Assembly: GCF_900116135.1 (NCBI RefSeq)
Contig: NZ_FOZX01000004.1
Coordinates: 1-64,000 of the forward strand
Source: Saccharopolyspora flava
GTDB lineage: Bacteria > Actinomycetota > Actinomycetes > Mycobacteriales > Pseudonocardiaceae
Length of the DNA: 64,000 nucleotides
Direction of reading: 5' to 3'
Made by a program: the position numbers and the translations under genes. Shown piece after piece: positions 1-8,860 of this stretch (the stretch's first letter is position 1; the number at the start of each line of letters is the position of its first letter). The notes beneath the pieces are model-generated. The model was not told the origin of the DNA and ran no database searches. It was given only the letters and a program-made list of their open reading frames with translations.

Positions 1-1079
1 ACGGTGTCGAGGAGTTCGGTCCAGGACTTCTCGAACTTGTCGACGCCCTCGGTCTCGAGGACCTTGAACACGTCGTCGAGGTCGATGCCCGCCGCGGCCA
101 GGTCGTCGAAGACCTGCTGCGACTCGGCCGCGGTGCCGGTGACCAGGTCACCGCGCACGTCGGCGTGATCGGCCGTGGCCTGCAGCGTCGACTCCGGCAT
201 CGTGTTGACCGTGTTCGGCGCCGCGAGCTCGTCGACGTAGCGGGTGTCGGAGTAGGACTTGTCCTTGACCCCGGTCGAGGCCCACAGCGGACGCTGCGCC
301 CGAGCACCCTCGGCCTTCAGGGCGTTCCACCGCTCGGTCGAGAAGACCTCCTGGTAGGCGGCGTAGGCCAGCCGGGCGTTGGCGATCGCGGCCTTGCCCC
401 GCAGCGGGTGGCCCTCCTGCATCGCGTCCAGGCGCTTGTCGATCTCGGTGTCCACGCGGGAGACGAAGAACGACGCCACCGACTCGATCGAGGCCAGGTC
501 GTGGCCGTTGGCCTTGGCCAGCTCCAGACCCGCCAGGAACGCGTCCATGACCTGCTTGTAGCGCTCCACCGAGAAGATCAGCGTCACGTTCACGCTGATG
601 CCCTCGCCGATCACCTTCGTGATCGCCGGCAAACCGGCCAGCGTCGCCGGGATCTTGACCATCAGGTTCGGCCGGTCCACGGCCTTCCACAGATCGATCG
701 CCTCGGCCACCGTCTTGTCGGTGTCGTGCGCCAGGCGCGGGTCGACCTCCAGCGAGACCCGGCCGTCCACACCACCGGTGGACTCGTAGACGTTGCGGAA
801 GATGTCCGCGGCGTCGCGCACGTCCGCGGTGGTCAGCTCGCGGATGGTGTCGTCCACGCTCGCACCGCGCGCGGCCAGGTCCTTGACCTTGTCGGCGTAG
901 TCGGCGGCGTTGGACAGCGCGTTGGCGAAGATCGTCGGGTTGCTCGTGACCCCGACGACGGCCTGGTCGGTGATCAGCTGGGCGAGGTTGCCCGAGCTGA
1001 TGCGCTGGCGGGACAGGTCGTCCAGCCAAATCGAAACTCCGGCCTCGGTGAGGGCCTTGAGGTTCGCGTTGGTCGTCAC
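1..1079 (-). CDS. tal: Transaldolase (C-terminus cut by window edge)
   Basis: Transaldolase of the non-oxidative pentose phosphate pathway; it moves a dihydroxyacetone unit from sedoheptulose-7-P to glyceraldehyde-3-P in the cytosol. Reading the minus strand from GTG at 1079 gives [20 protein letters not shown], the typical start of the long actinobacterial form, and the frame stays open to base 1, where it reads [13 protein letters not shown]. About 359 codons are present, so only some 10-15 residues should be missing. A strong ribosome site (GGAGGAA) lies just upstream of the GTG, only 14 bases after the transketolase stop, so tkt and tal form an operon. Identification is secure from family similarity and the tkt-tal pairing. 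Confidence 0.95.
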   Translation of the reverse strand, partial: MTTNANLKALTEAGVSIWLDDLSRQRISSGNLAQLITDQAVVGVTSNPTIFANALSNAADYADKVKDLAARGASVDDTIRELTTADVRDAADIFRNVYESTGGVDGRVSLEVDPRLAHDTDKTVAEAIDLWKAVDRPNLMVKIPATLAGLPAITKVIGEGISVNVTLIFSVERYKQVMDAFLAGLELAKANGHDLASIESVASFFVSRVDTEIDKRLDAMQEGHPLRGKAAIANARLAYAAYQEVFSTERWNALKAEGARAQRPLWASTGVKDKSYSDTRYVDELAAPNTVNTMPESTLQATADHADVRGDLVTGTAAESQQVFDDLAAAGIDLDDVFKVLETEGVDKFEKSWTELLDT

Positions 1080-1093
1080 AGAAATTCCTCCGC

Positions 1094-3190
1094 TCACGCC
1101 TGCTTGGCGTTGCTCAGGCTGCGTCGAGCAGCTGCGACAACGGCTTCGGTGGTGATGCCGAACTGCTCGTAAAGGGTCTTGTAGTCGGCCGAAGCACCGA
1201 AGTGCTCCAGCGAGACCGACTCACCGGCGTCCTTGACGAACCGGTGCCACGGCATGGCGATGCCCGCCTCGACCGAGACGCGGGCCTTCACCGACGACGG
1301 CAGCACCGACTCGCGGTAGGCCTCGTCCTGGGCGTCGAACCACTCGACGCAGGGGAACGAGACGACGCGGGTGGCCACGCCCTCGGCCTCGAGGGTCTCG
1401 CGGGCCTCCACGGCCAGCTGGACCTCGGAACCGGTGGCCATCAGGATCAGCTCCGGGTTGCCGTTGGCGGCGTCGGCCAGGACGTACCCGCCCTTGGCGA
1501 CGCCCTCCTGGCTGGTGCCCTGCAGCGTCGGCACGCCCTGACGGGTCAGCGCCAGGCCGGCCGGGCCGGTCGGGTTCTCCAGGATCGCCTTCCACGCGGC
1601 CGCGGTCTCGTTGGCGTCCGCCGGGCGGACCATCGAGAAGCCGGGGATCGCGCGCAGCGAGGCGACGTGCTCGATCGGCTGGTGCGTCGGGCCGTCCTCG
1701 CCCAGGCCGATGGAGTCGTGGGTCCAGACGAAGATCGACGGGACCTTCATCAGCGACGCCAGGCGCACCGCCGGGCGCATGTAGTCGCTGAACACCAGGA
1801 AGGTGCCGCCGTACGGACGGGTGCCGCCGTGCAGCGCGATGCCGTTGAGGATCGCGCCCATGGCGTGCTCGCGGATGCCGAAGTGCAGCGTCCGGCCGTA
1901 CGGGTTGGCCGACCAGGCGTCGGTGGAGATCGACTCCGGGCCGAACGAGGGCTGGCCCTTCATGCTGGTGTTGTTGCTCTCGGCGAGGTCCGCCGAACCG
2001 CCCCACAGCTCGGGCAGCACGTCGGCCAGCGCGTTGAGGACCTCACCGGAGGCCTTGCGGGTGGCGACGCCCTTGCCGTCGGCCTCCCAGGTCGGCAGCT
2101 TGTCGGCCCAGCCGGCCGGCAGCTCGCGGGCGGTCAGCCGGTCCAGCAGCGCCTTGCGCTCCGGGTTGGCGGCGGCCCACTTGTCGAAGGCGGCCTGCCA
2201 CTCGGCGCGGGCCTTCTTGCCGCGCTCGACGACCTCGCGGGCGTGGTCGAGGACCTCGGCGTCGACCTGGAAGGACTGCTCCGGGTCGAAGCCCAGGGCC
2301 TTCTTGACCTCGGCGACCTCGTCGGCACCCAGCGCGGCGCCGTGCGCCTTGCCGGAGTTCATCTTGTTCGGAGCCGGGAAGCCGATGACCGTGCGCAGCA
2401 CGATCAGGGTCGGGCGGGCGGTCTCGGCCTTCGCGGACTCGATGGCCTCCAGCAGGCCCTGCACGTCCTCGCCGCCGTCGACGGTGATGACCTGCCAGCC
2501 GTAGGCCTCGTAGCGCTTGGCGGTGTCCTCGGTCAGCGCGATGCCGGTGTTGTCCTCGATGGAGATCTCGTTCGCGTCGTAGATCACCGTGAGGTTGCCC
2601 AGCTGCTGCACGCCGGCCAGCGAGGACGCCTCGGAGGTCACGCCCTCCTCGATGTCGCCGTCGGAGGCGATCACGTAGACGTGGTGGTCGAACGGGCTCT
2701 CACCCGCGGCGGCCTCCGGGTCGTAGAGACCGCGCTCGCGGCGCGCGGCCATCGCCATGCCGACCGCGGTCGACAGGCCCTGGCCCAGCGGACCGGTGGT
2801 GGTCTCCACACCCTTGGTGTGGCCGTACTCCGGGTGACCCGGGGTCAGGGAGCCCCACTTGCGCAGCTGCTTGAGGTCCTCGACCTCCAGGCCGTAGCCG
2901 GAGAGGAACAGCTGCACGTACAGCGTCAGGCTCGAGTGCCCGGCCGAGAGCACGAAGCGGTCGCGACCGATCCACTCCGGGTCGGTGGGGTCGTGCCGCA
3001 TGACCCGCTGGAACAGGGCGTAGGCGGCGGGGGCGAGGCTCATGGCCGTGCCCGGGTGGCCGCTGCCGCAGTTCTCCACCGCGTCGGCGGCGAGGACGCG
3101 CGCGGTGTCCACGGCGCGCTGATCCAGCTCGGTCCAGTCGTTGGGCAGTCGCTTGGTCGTCAAGCGGGCAAGGTCGTCGGTGACGGACAC
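1094..3190 (-). CDS. tkt: Transketolase
   Basis: Thiamine-diphosphate-dependent transketolase, 698 aa, the usual family length. The N-terminal domain has the substrate/ThDP segment [13 protein letters not shown] (about residues 38-50) and the ThDP-Mg motif SDGDIEEG (about 175). The pyrimidine domain has GIREHAMG (about 440), whose Glu activates the cofactor, and the sugar-phosphate loop follows. The GTG start at 3190 is preceded by GGAG at good spacing. It is the first gene of the tkt-tal operon and is divergent from ctaB across about 450 bp. This arrangement is conserved in mycobacteria, which supports both identity and operon structure. Nothing anomalous was seen. Confidence 0.96.
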   Translation of the reverse strand: MSVTDDLARLTTKRLPNDWTELDQRAVDTARVLAADAVENCGSGHPGTAMSLAPAAYALFQRVMRHDPTDPEWIGRDRFVLSAGHSSLTLYVQLFLSGYGLEVEDLKQLRKWGSLTPGHPEYGHTKGVETTTGPLGQGLSTAVGMAMAARRERGLYDPEAAAGESPFDHHVYVIASDGDIEEGVTSEASSLAGVQQLGNLTVIYDANEISIEDNTGIALTEDTAKRYEAYGWQVITVDGGEDVQGLLEAIESAKAETARPTLIVLRTVIGFPAPNKMNSGKAHGAALGADEVAEVKKALGFDPEQSFQVDAEVLDHAREVVERGKKARAEWQAAFDKWAAANPERKALLDRLTARELPAGWADKLPTWEADGKGVATRKASGEVLNALADVLPELWGGSADLAESNNTSMKGQPSFGPESISTDAWSANPYGRTLHFGIREHAMGAILNGIALHGGTRPYGGTFLVFSDYMRPAVRLASLMKVPSIFVWTHDSIGLGEDGPTHQPIEHVASLRAIPGFSMVRPADANETAAAWKAILENPTGPAGLALTRQGVPTLQGTSQEGVAKGGYVLADAANGNPELILMATGSEVQLAVEARETLEAEGVATRVVSFPCVEWFDAQDEAYRESVLPSSVKARVSVEAGIAMPWHRFVKDAGESVSLEHFGASADYKTLYEQFGITTEAVVAAARRSLSNAKQA

Positions 3191-3645
3191 GGACGCAGCT
3201 CCAGTTTTCCTTCGGCGGTATTTCCCTCAACGCGGCGAACGGTCCGCTGGACCGATTCGAACCGCAGTTATCCCTCGTCCGTCGGGCAGCCTAGTCTCCT
3301 GCGATCAGGCGCCCGGCGGCCCGTTTGAGTAACGGTGTCGCCCCACTGCTGAACCAGCCTCGACCAGCGAGGATCGCCTCGGACGGTGGGGGAGCCGGTG
3401 ATTCGTCGACCAGCGTGCACCAGATCCGGGCTTCGCGCTGACGGCACACCGGGAGATCGCGGCTGATCGCCGAACCACTCCAGCTTAGCTCGTCACTGGC
3501 GTGAACAGGGGCACTCGCACCCGCGCGCGACGGGCTTCTGTAGCGCGACTACTATTGGTTAACGGTTCGGTTCCGTTCTTCGGGAACCGGCGGGAGCGTG
3601 ATCGGCAAGTGCGGGGAGTGTCATGTCGTCGGTGAGCGCAGCGTC
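3191..3645. promoter_or_regulatory. Divergent tkt / ctaB intergenic region
   Basis: About 450 bp between the divergent starts of tkt and ctaB, with no convincing gene. It must hold both promoters. A TACTAT hexamer near 3550 is a plausible -10 for ctaB, followed by a slightly AT-richer stretch; no clear -35 was seen. In-frame reading from GTG 3598 would add 16 residues to CtaB but has poor ribosome-site spacing. Confidence 0.4.
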
Positions 3646-4578
3646 GTGACCACCACCGCCGAAGCCACCCGTCAGCCCACCCGCAAGGCCGCTGACCTGC
3701 TCAAAGCCTATCTGAGCCTGGTCAAGCCGCGGGTGATCGAGCTGCTGCTGGTCACCACGATCCCCGCGATGCTGCTCGCCGAGCGCGGCATTCCCTCGCC
3801 GCTGCTGGTGCTGGCCACGCTCGTCGGCGGCACGATGGCCGCGGGCAGCGCCAACGCGCTGAACTGCGTCGTCGACGCCGACATCGATCAGGTGATGAAG
3901 CGCACGCGGGCTCGCCCGCTGGTGCGCCACACCGTGTCGAACCGGCACGCGCTGGTGTTCGGCATCGCGCTGGGCGTCGGCTCGTTCCTGGTGCTGTGGG
4001 CGTCGACGAACCTGCTGGCCGGGGTGCTGGCGGTGGCCACGATCCTGTTCTACGTCTTCATCTACACGATGGTCCTCAAGCGGCGGACCGCGCAGAACAT
4101 CGTGTGGGGCGGGGCCGCGGGCTGCATGCCGGTGGTGATCGGCTGGGCCGGGGTCACCGGCCGCGTCGACTGGCCCGCGCTGGTGATGTTCGGCGTGGTG
4201 TTCTTCTGGACGCCGCCGCACACCTGGTCGCTGGCGATGAAGTACAAGGACGACTACGAGCGCGCGGGCGTGCCGATGCTGCCGGTGGTGGCGCAGCCGG
4301 TCGCGGTGTCCCGGCAGATCGTGCTGTTCACCTGGCTGATGGTCGCCTGGACGTTGCTGCTGGTCCCGGCCACCGGCTGGCTCTACGCCGCCTTCGCCGC
4401 GATCGCCGGCGCCTGGTTCCTCGTGCTGGCGCACCGCCTGCACGCGGCCACCAAGCGCGGCGTGCCGACCAAGCCGATGCGGCTGTTCCACCTCTCCAAC
4501 ACGTACCTGATGATCGTGTTCGTGGCCCTGGCCGTGGACTCCGCGCTGAGCCTGCCGGTCCTCGGCTGGCCCTGGTAG
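3646..4578 (+). CDS. ctaB: Protoheme IX farnesyltransferase (heme O synthase)
   Basis: Integral-membrane prenyltransferase that adds a farnesyl group to heme B to give heme O, the first step towards heme A of cytochrome aa3 oxidase. The UbiA-family signature [19 protein letters not shown] is visible about 75-95 residues in, and the second polar loop has [14 protein letters not shown]. About nine hydrophobic segments follow the [14 protein letters not shown] start of the fold. I chose GTG 3646 (protein about 310 aa) because the family begins near here; an in-frame GTG at 3598 would add 16 residues containing two Cys. Its partner ctaA lies 2.4 kb downstream on the other strand. It converges on qor with only 40 bp between stops. 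Confidence 0.93.
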   Translation: MTTTAEATRQPTRKAADLLKAYLSLVKPRVIELLLVTTIPAMLLAERGIPSPLLVLATLVGGTMAAGSANALNCVVDADIDQVMKRTRARPLVRHTVSNRHALVFGIALGVGSFLVLWASTNLLAGVLAVATILFYVFIYTMVLKRRTAQNIVWGGAAGCMPVVIGWAGVTGRVDWPALVMFGVVFFWTPPHTWSLAMKYKDDYERAGVPMLPVVAQPVAVSRQIVLFTWLMVAWTLLLVPATGWLYAAFAAIAGAWFLVLAHRLHAATKRGVPTKPMRLFHLSNTYLMIVFVALAVDSALSLPVLGWPW

Positions 4579-4618
4579 GCCGCCCCGCTCGCGCGAGGCG
4601 GCCCGGCCTGCGATCGGG

Positions 4619-5587
4619 TCAGGGCAGGATGAGGAGCTTGCCGGTGGTGCGGCGCCCTTCGAGGTCCTCGTGGGCCCGGGCGGCGTCCTCCAGCGAGTAG
4701 GTGCCGCTCACCCGGATGTGCAGCGCGCCCGAGGAGATCCAGCCGAAGACCTCGCCCGCCCGCCACTCCAGCTCCTCGCGGGTGAGGACGTGGTGGGCCA
4801 GCGACGGCCTGGTCAGGAACAGCGAGCCCGCGCCGTTGAGCCGCTGCGGGTCGAACGGCGGGACCTGGCCGCTGGCGCCGCCGAACAGCGCCAGCGTGCC
4901 GCGCGGGCGCAGGCTCGCCAGGCTCGCCTCGAAGGTGCTCTTGCCTACGCCGTCGTAGACGACGTCCACACCGCGGCCGTCGGTGAGGTCCTTGACCTCC
5001 GCGGCCACGTCGGCCTCGGTGTAGCGGATGATCTCGTCCGCACCGGCCTCGCGCGCCAGCCGCTCCTTCTCGTCGGTGGAGACGGTGCCGATGACGTTGC
5101 CGCCCTTGGACTTGATCAGCTGCGTCAGCAGCAGGCCCATCCCGCCCGCCGCGGCGTGCACCAGCGCGGTCTCGCCGGTCTTGATCTCGTGGGTCGAGGT
5201 GACCAGGAAGTGGGCCGTCATGCCCTGCAAGGTCGCGGCCGCAGCCGTCCTGGTGTCCACCCCGTCCGGGATCTTGACCGCGGCGCGGGCCGGGACCAGC
5301 GCCTTCTCCGCGTAGCTGCCGGGCGTCATCGCCCACGCGACGCGCTCGCCGACCGCGAACCCGTCGACGTCCGGGCCGACCGCGACGATCTCGCCCGCGC
5401 CCTCCGAACCCGGGGTGAACGGCAGCGGCACCGAGTAGACGCCGCTGCGCTGGTAGGTGTCGATGAAGTTGACCCCGGAGGCGGCGACGTCGACCAGCAG
5501 CTGGCCGGGCCCGGGTTCGGGCACCTCGACCTCGCTGACCTCGAGGGCCTCGGGACCACCGTGGGACGTCACCCGAATCGCGCGCAT
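4619..5587 (-). CDS. qor: Quinone oxidoreductase, zinc-free MDR family
   Basis: NADPH:quinone oxidoreductase-like protein of the medium-chain dehydrogenase family, 322 aa. The GroES-like N-terminal half has SGVNFIDTYQRSGVY and the PGSEGAGEIVAVG motif, and the Rossmann half has the AAAGGMG nucleotide loop (about 145-152). No catalytic zinc Cys cluster is visible, as expected for the QOR subfamily. ATG 5587 is preceded by AAGGAGAG. It matches the gene next to ctaB in mycobacteria (Rv1454c-like). The physiological quinone or enone substrate cannot be read from sequence. Confidence 0.88.
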   Translation of the reverse strand: MRAIRVTSHGGPEALEVSEVEVPEPGPGQLLVDVAASGVNFIDTYQRSGVYSVPLPFTPGSEGAGEIVAVGPDVDGFAVGERVAWAMTPGSYAEKALVPARAAVKIPDGVDTRTAAAATLQGMTAHFLVTSTHEIKTGETALVHAAAGGMGLLLTQLIKSKGGNVIGTVSTDEKERLAREAGADEIIRYTEADVAAEVKDLTDGRGVDVVYDGVGKSTFEASLASLRPRGTLALFGGASGQVPPFDPQRLNGAGSLFLTRPSLAHHVLTREELEWRAGEVFGWISSGALHIRVSGTYSLEDAARAHEDLEGRRTTGKLLILP

Positions 5588-5758
5588 GTGCTCTCTCCTT
5601 CGCAGGGCTTGCTCGTGGGCCGTCCGGCGCAACGCGGCGGCCCCCGCCGATCATCCCGCCACGCTCATCTCCGGTCGCCGGTGGTCCCCCGCCCGAGATC
5701 GAGTGTCGTGCGCAACGACCGGTTCTGCCCGGTGGTGAAACGTGTTTAGGATCCCGGC

Positions 5759-6076
5759 ATGACAGCCGAGAAGGACACCGAGCAGAGCACCGCGCCCACC
5801 CCGAAGGCCCTCTCCGCGGCGAAGGCCTTCGTCGCCGACCACGGCGGTTCGGCGCGCGCGGTGGTGGAGAACATCGGCCGGGCGGGCGCCCGCGTGGTGC
5901 TGATCGGCGAGGACGGCCGCCTCGGCGACGTCATGGTCACCAGCCCCACCGTCGGCGAGGCCCTGGTCGAGGCCGTGGACGGGCTCACCGCCAGCGAGTG
6001 GGACGCCGAGACCACCGCGGCGCTCAAGATCGGTGCCGCGCACCGCCGCAAGATGGCCGGTCCGCTCGCTCGCTGA
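5759..6076 (+). CDS. Small conserved actinobacterial protein, unknown function
   Basis: 105-residue soluble protein that I do not assign to a named family. The N-terminal 15 residues are polar and Thr/Glu-rich. The rest looks like one alpha/beta unit (ARVVLIGEDGRLGDVMVTS) followed by helices and a basic C-terminus (AAHRRKMAGPLAR). ATG 5759 is the start, with the divergent qor start 171 bp upstream. Codon usage matches the neighbours, with strong third-position GC, so it is very likely real. No catalytic motif, signal peptide or membrane segment is evident. The position between the heme-related genes is suggestive only. Confidence 0.7.
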   Translation: MTAEKDTEQSTAPTPKALSAAKAFVADHGGSARAVVENIGRAGARVVLIGEDGRLGDVMVTSPTVGEALVEAVDGLTASEWDAETTAALKIGAAHRRKMAGPLAR

Positions 6077-6132
6077 CCTGGCCTTCTCCGGACACGCCGC
6101 GCTCACGACTGGTCGAGACCATCGCTGTGGTT

Positions 6133-6154
6133 TATGTTTTCAGCGGTAACTGAA
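6133..6154 (+). promoter_or_regulatory. Candidate -10 and dyad operator upstream of MarR/GbsR gene
   Basis: TATGTT at 6133-6138 is a plausible -10. It is followed directly by TTCAGcggtaaCTGAA (6139-6154), a perfect 5-bp inverted repeat with a 6-bp spacer, ending about 20 bp before the GTG start of the regulator. The placement over the likely transcription start suggests autoregulation; this is inference from position and symmetry. Confidence 0.35.
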
Positions 6155-6173
6155 CTCGATCTGGGGGGGCGGC

Positions 6174-6671
6174 GTGTCCGAGGAGTACCTTCAGCGCACC
6201 GACCGGCCGGCCATGTCGGAGTGGATCGAGCAGATGGCGGCCCACTTCGAAGCCACCGAGGGCATGCCGCTCATCGCCGGGCGCATCCTCGCGTTCCTGC
6301 TGATCTGCGACCCGCCGGAGCGCACCGCCACCGAGCTCTCGCACGCGCTGGCCGCCAGCACCGGCTCGATCAGCACCAACGTCCGGCTCCTGATGCGCTT
6401 GGGCGTGGTCTCGAAGACCACCCGCCAGGGGCGCGAGGCCGCGCTGTACCAGGTGGAGGAGGACCGCTGGCCCGCTCTGGTGCGCCAGCGCATGGAGCGC
6501 GTCACCGGCCTGGAGGAGCTCACCGCCTCGGGCCTGCGCATGTTCAGCGGCCAGGGCGAGCGCGCCCGCAGGCTCCGCGCGGTCAACGAGTTCTACAAGT
6601 GGCTCTCCAGCGAGATGCCGGAGCTCTGGCGCCGCTGGGAACGAGAAGGCAAGAAGAACCTCCGCTTCTAA
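6174..6671 (+). CDS. MarR/GbsR-type winged-helix regulator
   Basis: 165-residue DNA-binding protein. A winged helix-turn-helix spans roughly residues 35-95 (ATELSHALAASTGSISTNVR is the recognition helix, and RQGREAALY fits the wing), followed by helices rich in Arg/Glu that probably dimerise. The pattern fits GbsR/MarR-type regulators that sense small molecules. GTG 6174 has a G-rich ribosome site (GGGGGGGC). A dyad at 6139-6154 may be its operator. The gene ends just before the palindrome array that separates it from the convergent ctaA. The regulated genes and ligand are unknown. Confidence 0.78.
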   Translation: MSEEYLQRTDRPAMSEWIEQMAAHFEATEGMPLIAGRILAFLLICDPPERTATELSHALAASTGSISTNVRLLMRLGVVSKTTRQGREAALYQVEEDRWPALVRQRMERVTGLEELTASGLRMFSGQGERARRLRAVNEFYKWLSSEMPELWRRWEREGKKNLRF

Positions 6672-6680
6672 CCCCCTCCC

Positions 6681-6745
6681 GACCTCGGGCCCCGACCTTC
6701 AGTCCCGACCTTCAGTCCTGACCTCGGGTCCCGACCTCGGGTTCT
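6681..6745. repeat. 13-bp tandem repeat, five copies
   Basis: Five head-to-tail 13-bp units begin at 6681, 6694, 6707, 6720 and 6733. Two variants occur: GACCTCGGGYCCC and GACCTTCAGTCCY. Degenerate continuation runs to about 6766. The array starts 9 bp after the MarR/GbsR stop and leads straight into the GTTTTCATGAAAAC array. It is non-coding by position. Confidence 0.85.
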
Positions 6746-6772
6746 GTCCCGGGTCCCGACCCGGGGTTCCGA

Positions 6773-6936
6773 AGTTTTCATGAAAACTGCGTTCTCCCCC
6801 GAACCGGGAGGTTTTCATGAAAACTTCCCCCGTCCTGGGAAAACGACCCCTCCTGGGAGGTCTCGTGGTGCTTGGGGTGGGGAGGTTTTCATGAAAACTG
6901 TCGTCCTCCTCGGGACGGGAGGTTTTCATGAAAACT
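6773..6936. repeat. Family A array: four copies of palindrome GTTTTCATGAAAAC
   Basis: Perfect 14-bp palindromes lie at 6774-6787, 6811-6824, 6885-6898 and 6922-6935. Spacing is 37, 74 (2 x 37) and 37 bp, so the array has a 37-bp register with one position vacant. A decayed copy (GGTTTTG) starts near 6956. Flanks alternate between GGAG and GAAG on the left. It lies between the 3' ends of the convergent MarR/GbsR and ctaA genes. Apparent ORFs reading FHEN or FMKT through the array are translations of the palindrome, not genes. Confidence 0.93.
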
Positions 6937-6981
6937 TCGGGATCCTTGGGACGGGAGGTTTTGTGGGGGAGGGTTGTGGGG

Positions 6982-7935
6982 TCAGACCGTGGCTGGGGAT
7001 TCCTGGGGTTCCGGGACCTCTGGGTGGGGGAGGGGGCCGCGGTTGCGGGACTCGACCCAGAGGGTGGCCGTGGCGATGATGACGCAGGTGGCCGCGGCGA
7101 CGTGCAGGACGACCAGGAGCTCCGGGACGCCCAGGTAGTACTGGACCGAGCCGATCGCTCCCTGGACCAGGACCATCGCGCACGCGGTGATGTAGGCGCG
7201 GATCAGCGCCTTGGTCGGGCGGGCCGAGCGCAGCCAGACACCGAAGACCGCCAGCAGCAGCACGTAGGCCATCACCAGCAGGCCGTGCACCTGCACCAGC
7301 GAGGCGACGGCGAAGCCCAGGCGCGGCGTGTCCGGGTCACCGGCGTGCGGGCCGGCGGCGGTGACCAGCGTGCCCGCCAGCAGCACCGCGGCGGTGACCA
7401 CGACCAGCGCGACCAGCAGGCGGCGCATCGGGCGGGTGACGATGCCCAGCGGCGCGCGGTCTCCCTCGGTGGTCGCCTTGACCAGGATCGCGGCCAGCCA
7501 GATCAGGATCGCCGAGGCCATGAAGTGCACCGAGACGCTCCACCAGGCCAGGTTCACCAGCACCGTCATGCCGCCGATGACGGCCTGGGCGACCACGCCG
7601 AGCGGCATGATCAGCGCCAGCCCGACCAGGCGCTTGCGGTGCGGGCGGCAGCGCCACGCGGCGAGCAGGCAGGCCAGCGCGATGAAGCCGACGACGCCGG
7701 TGAGCAGCCGGTTGCCGAACTCGATCGCCTGGTGCAGGGCCGCGACCTCCGCGTGCGGGACCGGGACCATGCTGCCCGGGAAGCACTGCGGCCAGGTCGG
7801 ACATCCCAGTCCGGAGCCCGTCACGCGGACGGTCGCCCCGGTCACCGAGATCAGCGCCTGCGTCACCAGCACGGCGATCGCGAGGATCCGCACGGTGCGC
7901 GGGGTCGGGCGGGAGATCCAAGTAGGTAGCGCCAC
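6982..7935 (-). CDS. ctaA: Heme A synthase
   Basis: Membrane enzyme that oxidises the C8 methyl of heme O to make heme A for cytochrome aa3 oxidase; 317 aa with eight hydrophobic segments. The N-terminal half has VTGSGLGCPTWPQCFPG, with the paired Cys typical of the Bacillus-type enzyme, and AALHQAIEFGNRL with heme-ligand His. Second-half His residues appear in SVHFMAS, VQVHGLL and VVLHVAA. The C-terminal tail is Pro/Glu rich. It acts after CtaB, encoded 2.4 kb away. Its 3' end faces the family A repeat array. Confidence 0.93.
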   Translation of the reverse strand: MALPTWISRPTPRTVRILAIAVLVTQALISVTGATVRVTGSGLGCPTWPQCFPGSMVPVPHAEVAALHQAIEFGNRLLTGVVGFIALACLLAAWRCRPHRKRLVGLALIMPLGVVAQAVIGGMTVLVNLAWWSVSVHFMASAILIWLAAILVKATTEGDRAPLGIVTRPMRRLLVALVVVTAAVLLAGTLVTAAGPHAGDPDTPRLGFAVASLVQVHGLLVMAYVLLLAVFGVWLRSARPTKALIRAYITACAMVLVQGAIGSVQYYLGVPELLVVLHVAAATCVIIATATLWVESRNRGPLPHPEVPEPQESPATV

Positions 7936-7997
7936 GAGGCAATGGTATTCCGCTGCTCGGATCGTCCCGCCCGCAGGTCACGCAGGTGACGACCGCG

Positions 7998-8843
7998 TCA
8001 CGAGAACAGGCCCTTCGGCAGGGCTCCCGCCTCGACGAGGGCCTTGCTGAGCTTGCCGCCCTTGTCGATGAGGGCGGCGGTGCGCTCCTCGCCGAGGTGC
8101 TGCCACGGGCTCATCGCCATCTCGTCGGTGTGCACCTCGATGGCCTCGCGGTACTCCTTGCCCTCGTCGGTGAGCGCGCCCTCGGCGGTGACCAGGCCGC
8201 GCTCGGCCAGCCGCTCGGTCGCCTCGGCCCACTCCTGCTCGGACCACTCGCGCAGGGTGCGCGCGGCCTCCGGGGTGAACCCGCCGCGCATGGTGCTGTG
8301 CAGCACCAGCGACTCGATGCCGGAGATGCCCGCGTGCTGCAGGGCGATGAGGTGACCGTCGCCGCGGAACTCGCGCAGCAGCGTCAGCGCGTGCCACAGC
8401 TTGAGGTGCGGCACCTCGGGCCAGTCGAGGTCGGCGTGCCCGGCGTAGAGCGGCCGCGCCTCGGGACGGCAGGCCTCGGTGGCGATGCGGGCGAGCTCGG
8501 CGGCCTCGGCGACGTCGTCGGAGGCCAGCACCTCGTCACCGAGCAGCCGGTGCAGCGCCGCGTCGACGGCGTCCAGCCGGGCTTCGAGGACCTGGGCGGG
8601 GGAGGCGATGTCCCAGGCGGCGGGGATGGACTTGGCGACCGAGACGGGGTTGAAGTTGTAGAAGGTCGCGGCCACCACGCCCGCGCCCACCGGTCCCATC
8701 GCGGCCGAACGGCCCGCGTAGTAGCTCATCCGCCCGGGCTTGAGACCCAGCGAGGTGAACCGGTCTTCGGCCTCGGGCGCGAAGTAGATCATCGAGTGGA
8801 ACAGTTCTAACGCAGCCTTGGCATGCCGAGCGATCTTGGTCAT
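7998..8843 (-). CDS. SCO6745-family protein
   Basis: About 281 residues of a conserved actinobacterial family (SCO6745-like) of unproven function. The N-terminus carries the family signature with HSMIYFAPEAEDRF and YYAGRSAAMGPVGAGVVAATF. The C-terminal half looks like a winged-helix region (SEQEWAEATERLAERGLVTAEG). That suggests a regulatory or ligand-binding role, but this is inference. The start is uncertain: ATG 8843 fits the usual family N-terminus, while an in-frame GTG at 8852 would add three residues. It sits between ctaA and the ABC exporter genes on the same strand, 8-18 bp from the ABC permease stop depending on the start used. Confidence 0.8.
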   Translation of the reverse strand: MTKIARHAKAALELFHSMIYFAPEAEDRFTSLGLKPGRMSYYAGRSAAMGPVGAGVVAATFYNFNPVSVAKSIPAAWDIASPAQVLEARLDAVDAALHRLLGDEVLASDDVAEAAELARIATEACRPEARPLYAGHADLDWPEVPHLKLWHALTLLREFRGDGHLIALQHAGISGIESLVLHSTMRGGFTPEAARTLREWSEQEWAEATERLAERGLVTAEGALTDEGKEYREAIEVHTDEMAMSPWQHLGEERTAALIDKGGKLSKALVEAGALPKGLFS

Positions 8844-8860
8844 GCCCGCCACTCTAAGAC

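Noticed and set aside
1202..3328. 708-codon plus-strand frame opposite transketolase
   Set aside because: Shadow of the high-GC tkt gene; no domain motifs, while the minus strand encodes complete transketolase.
6773..6936. CRISPR-like array
   Set aside because: The repeat is only 14 bp and self-palindromic, there are four copies, spacers are related rather than unique, and no cas genes are present.
6699..7079. Open reading frames through the family A array on both strands, with repeated FHEN and FMKT peptides
   Set aside because: The peptide repeats are simply the palindrome GTTTTCATGAAAAC read in frame; there is no ribosome site, no family similarity and the frames run into ctaA antisense.
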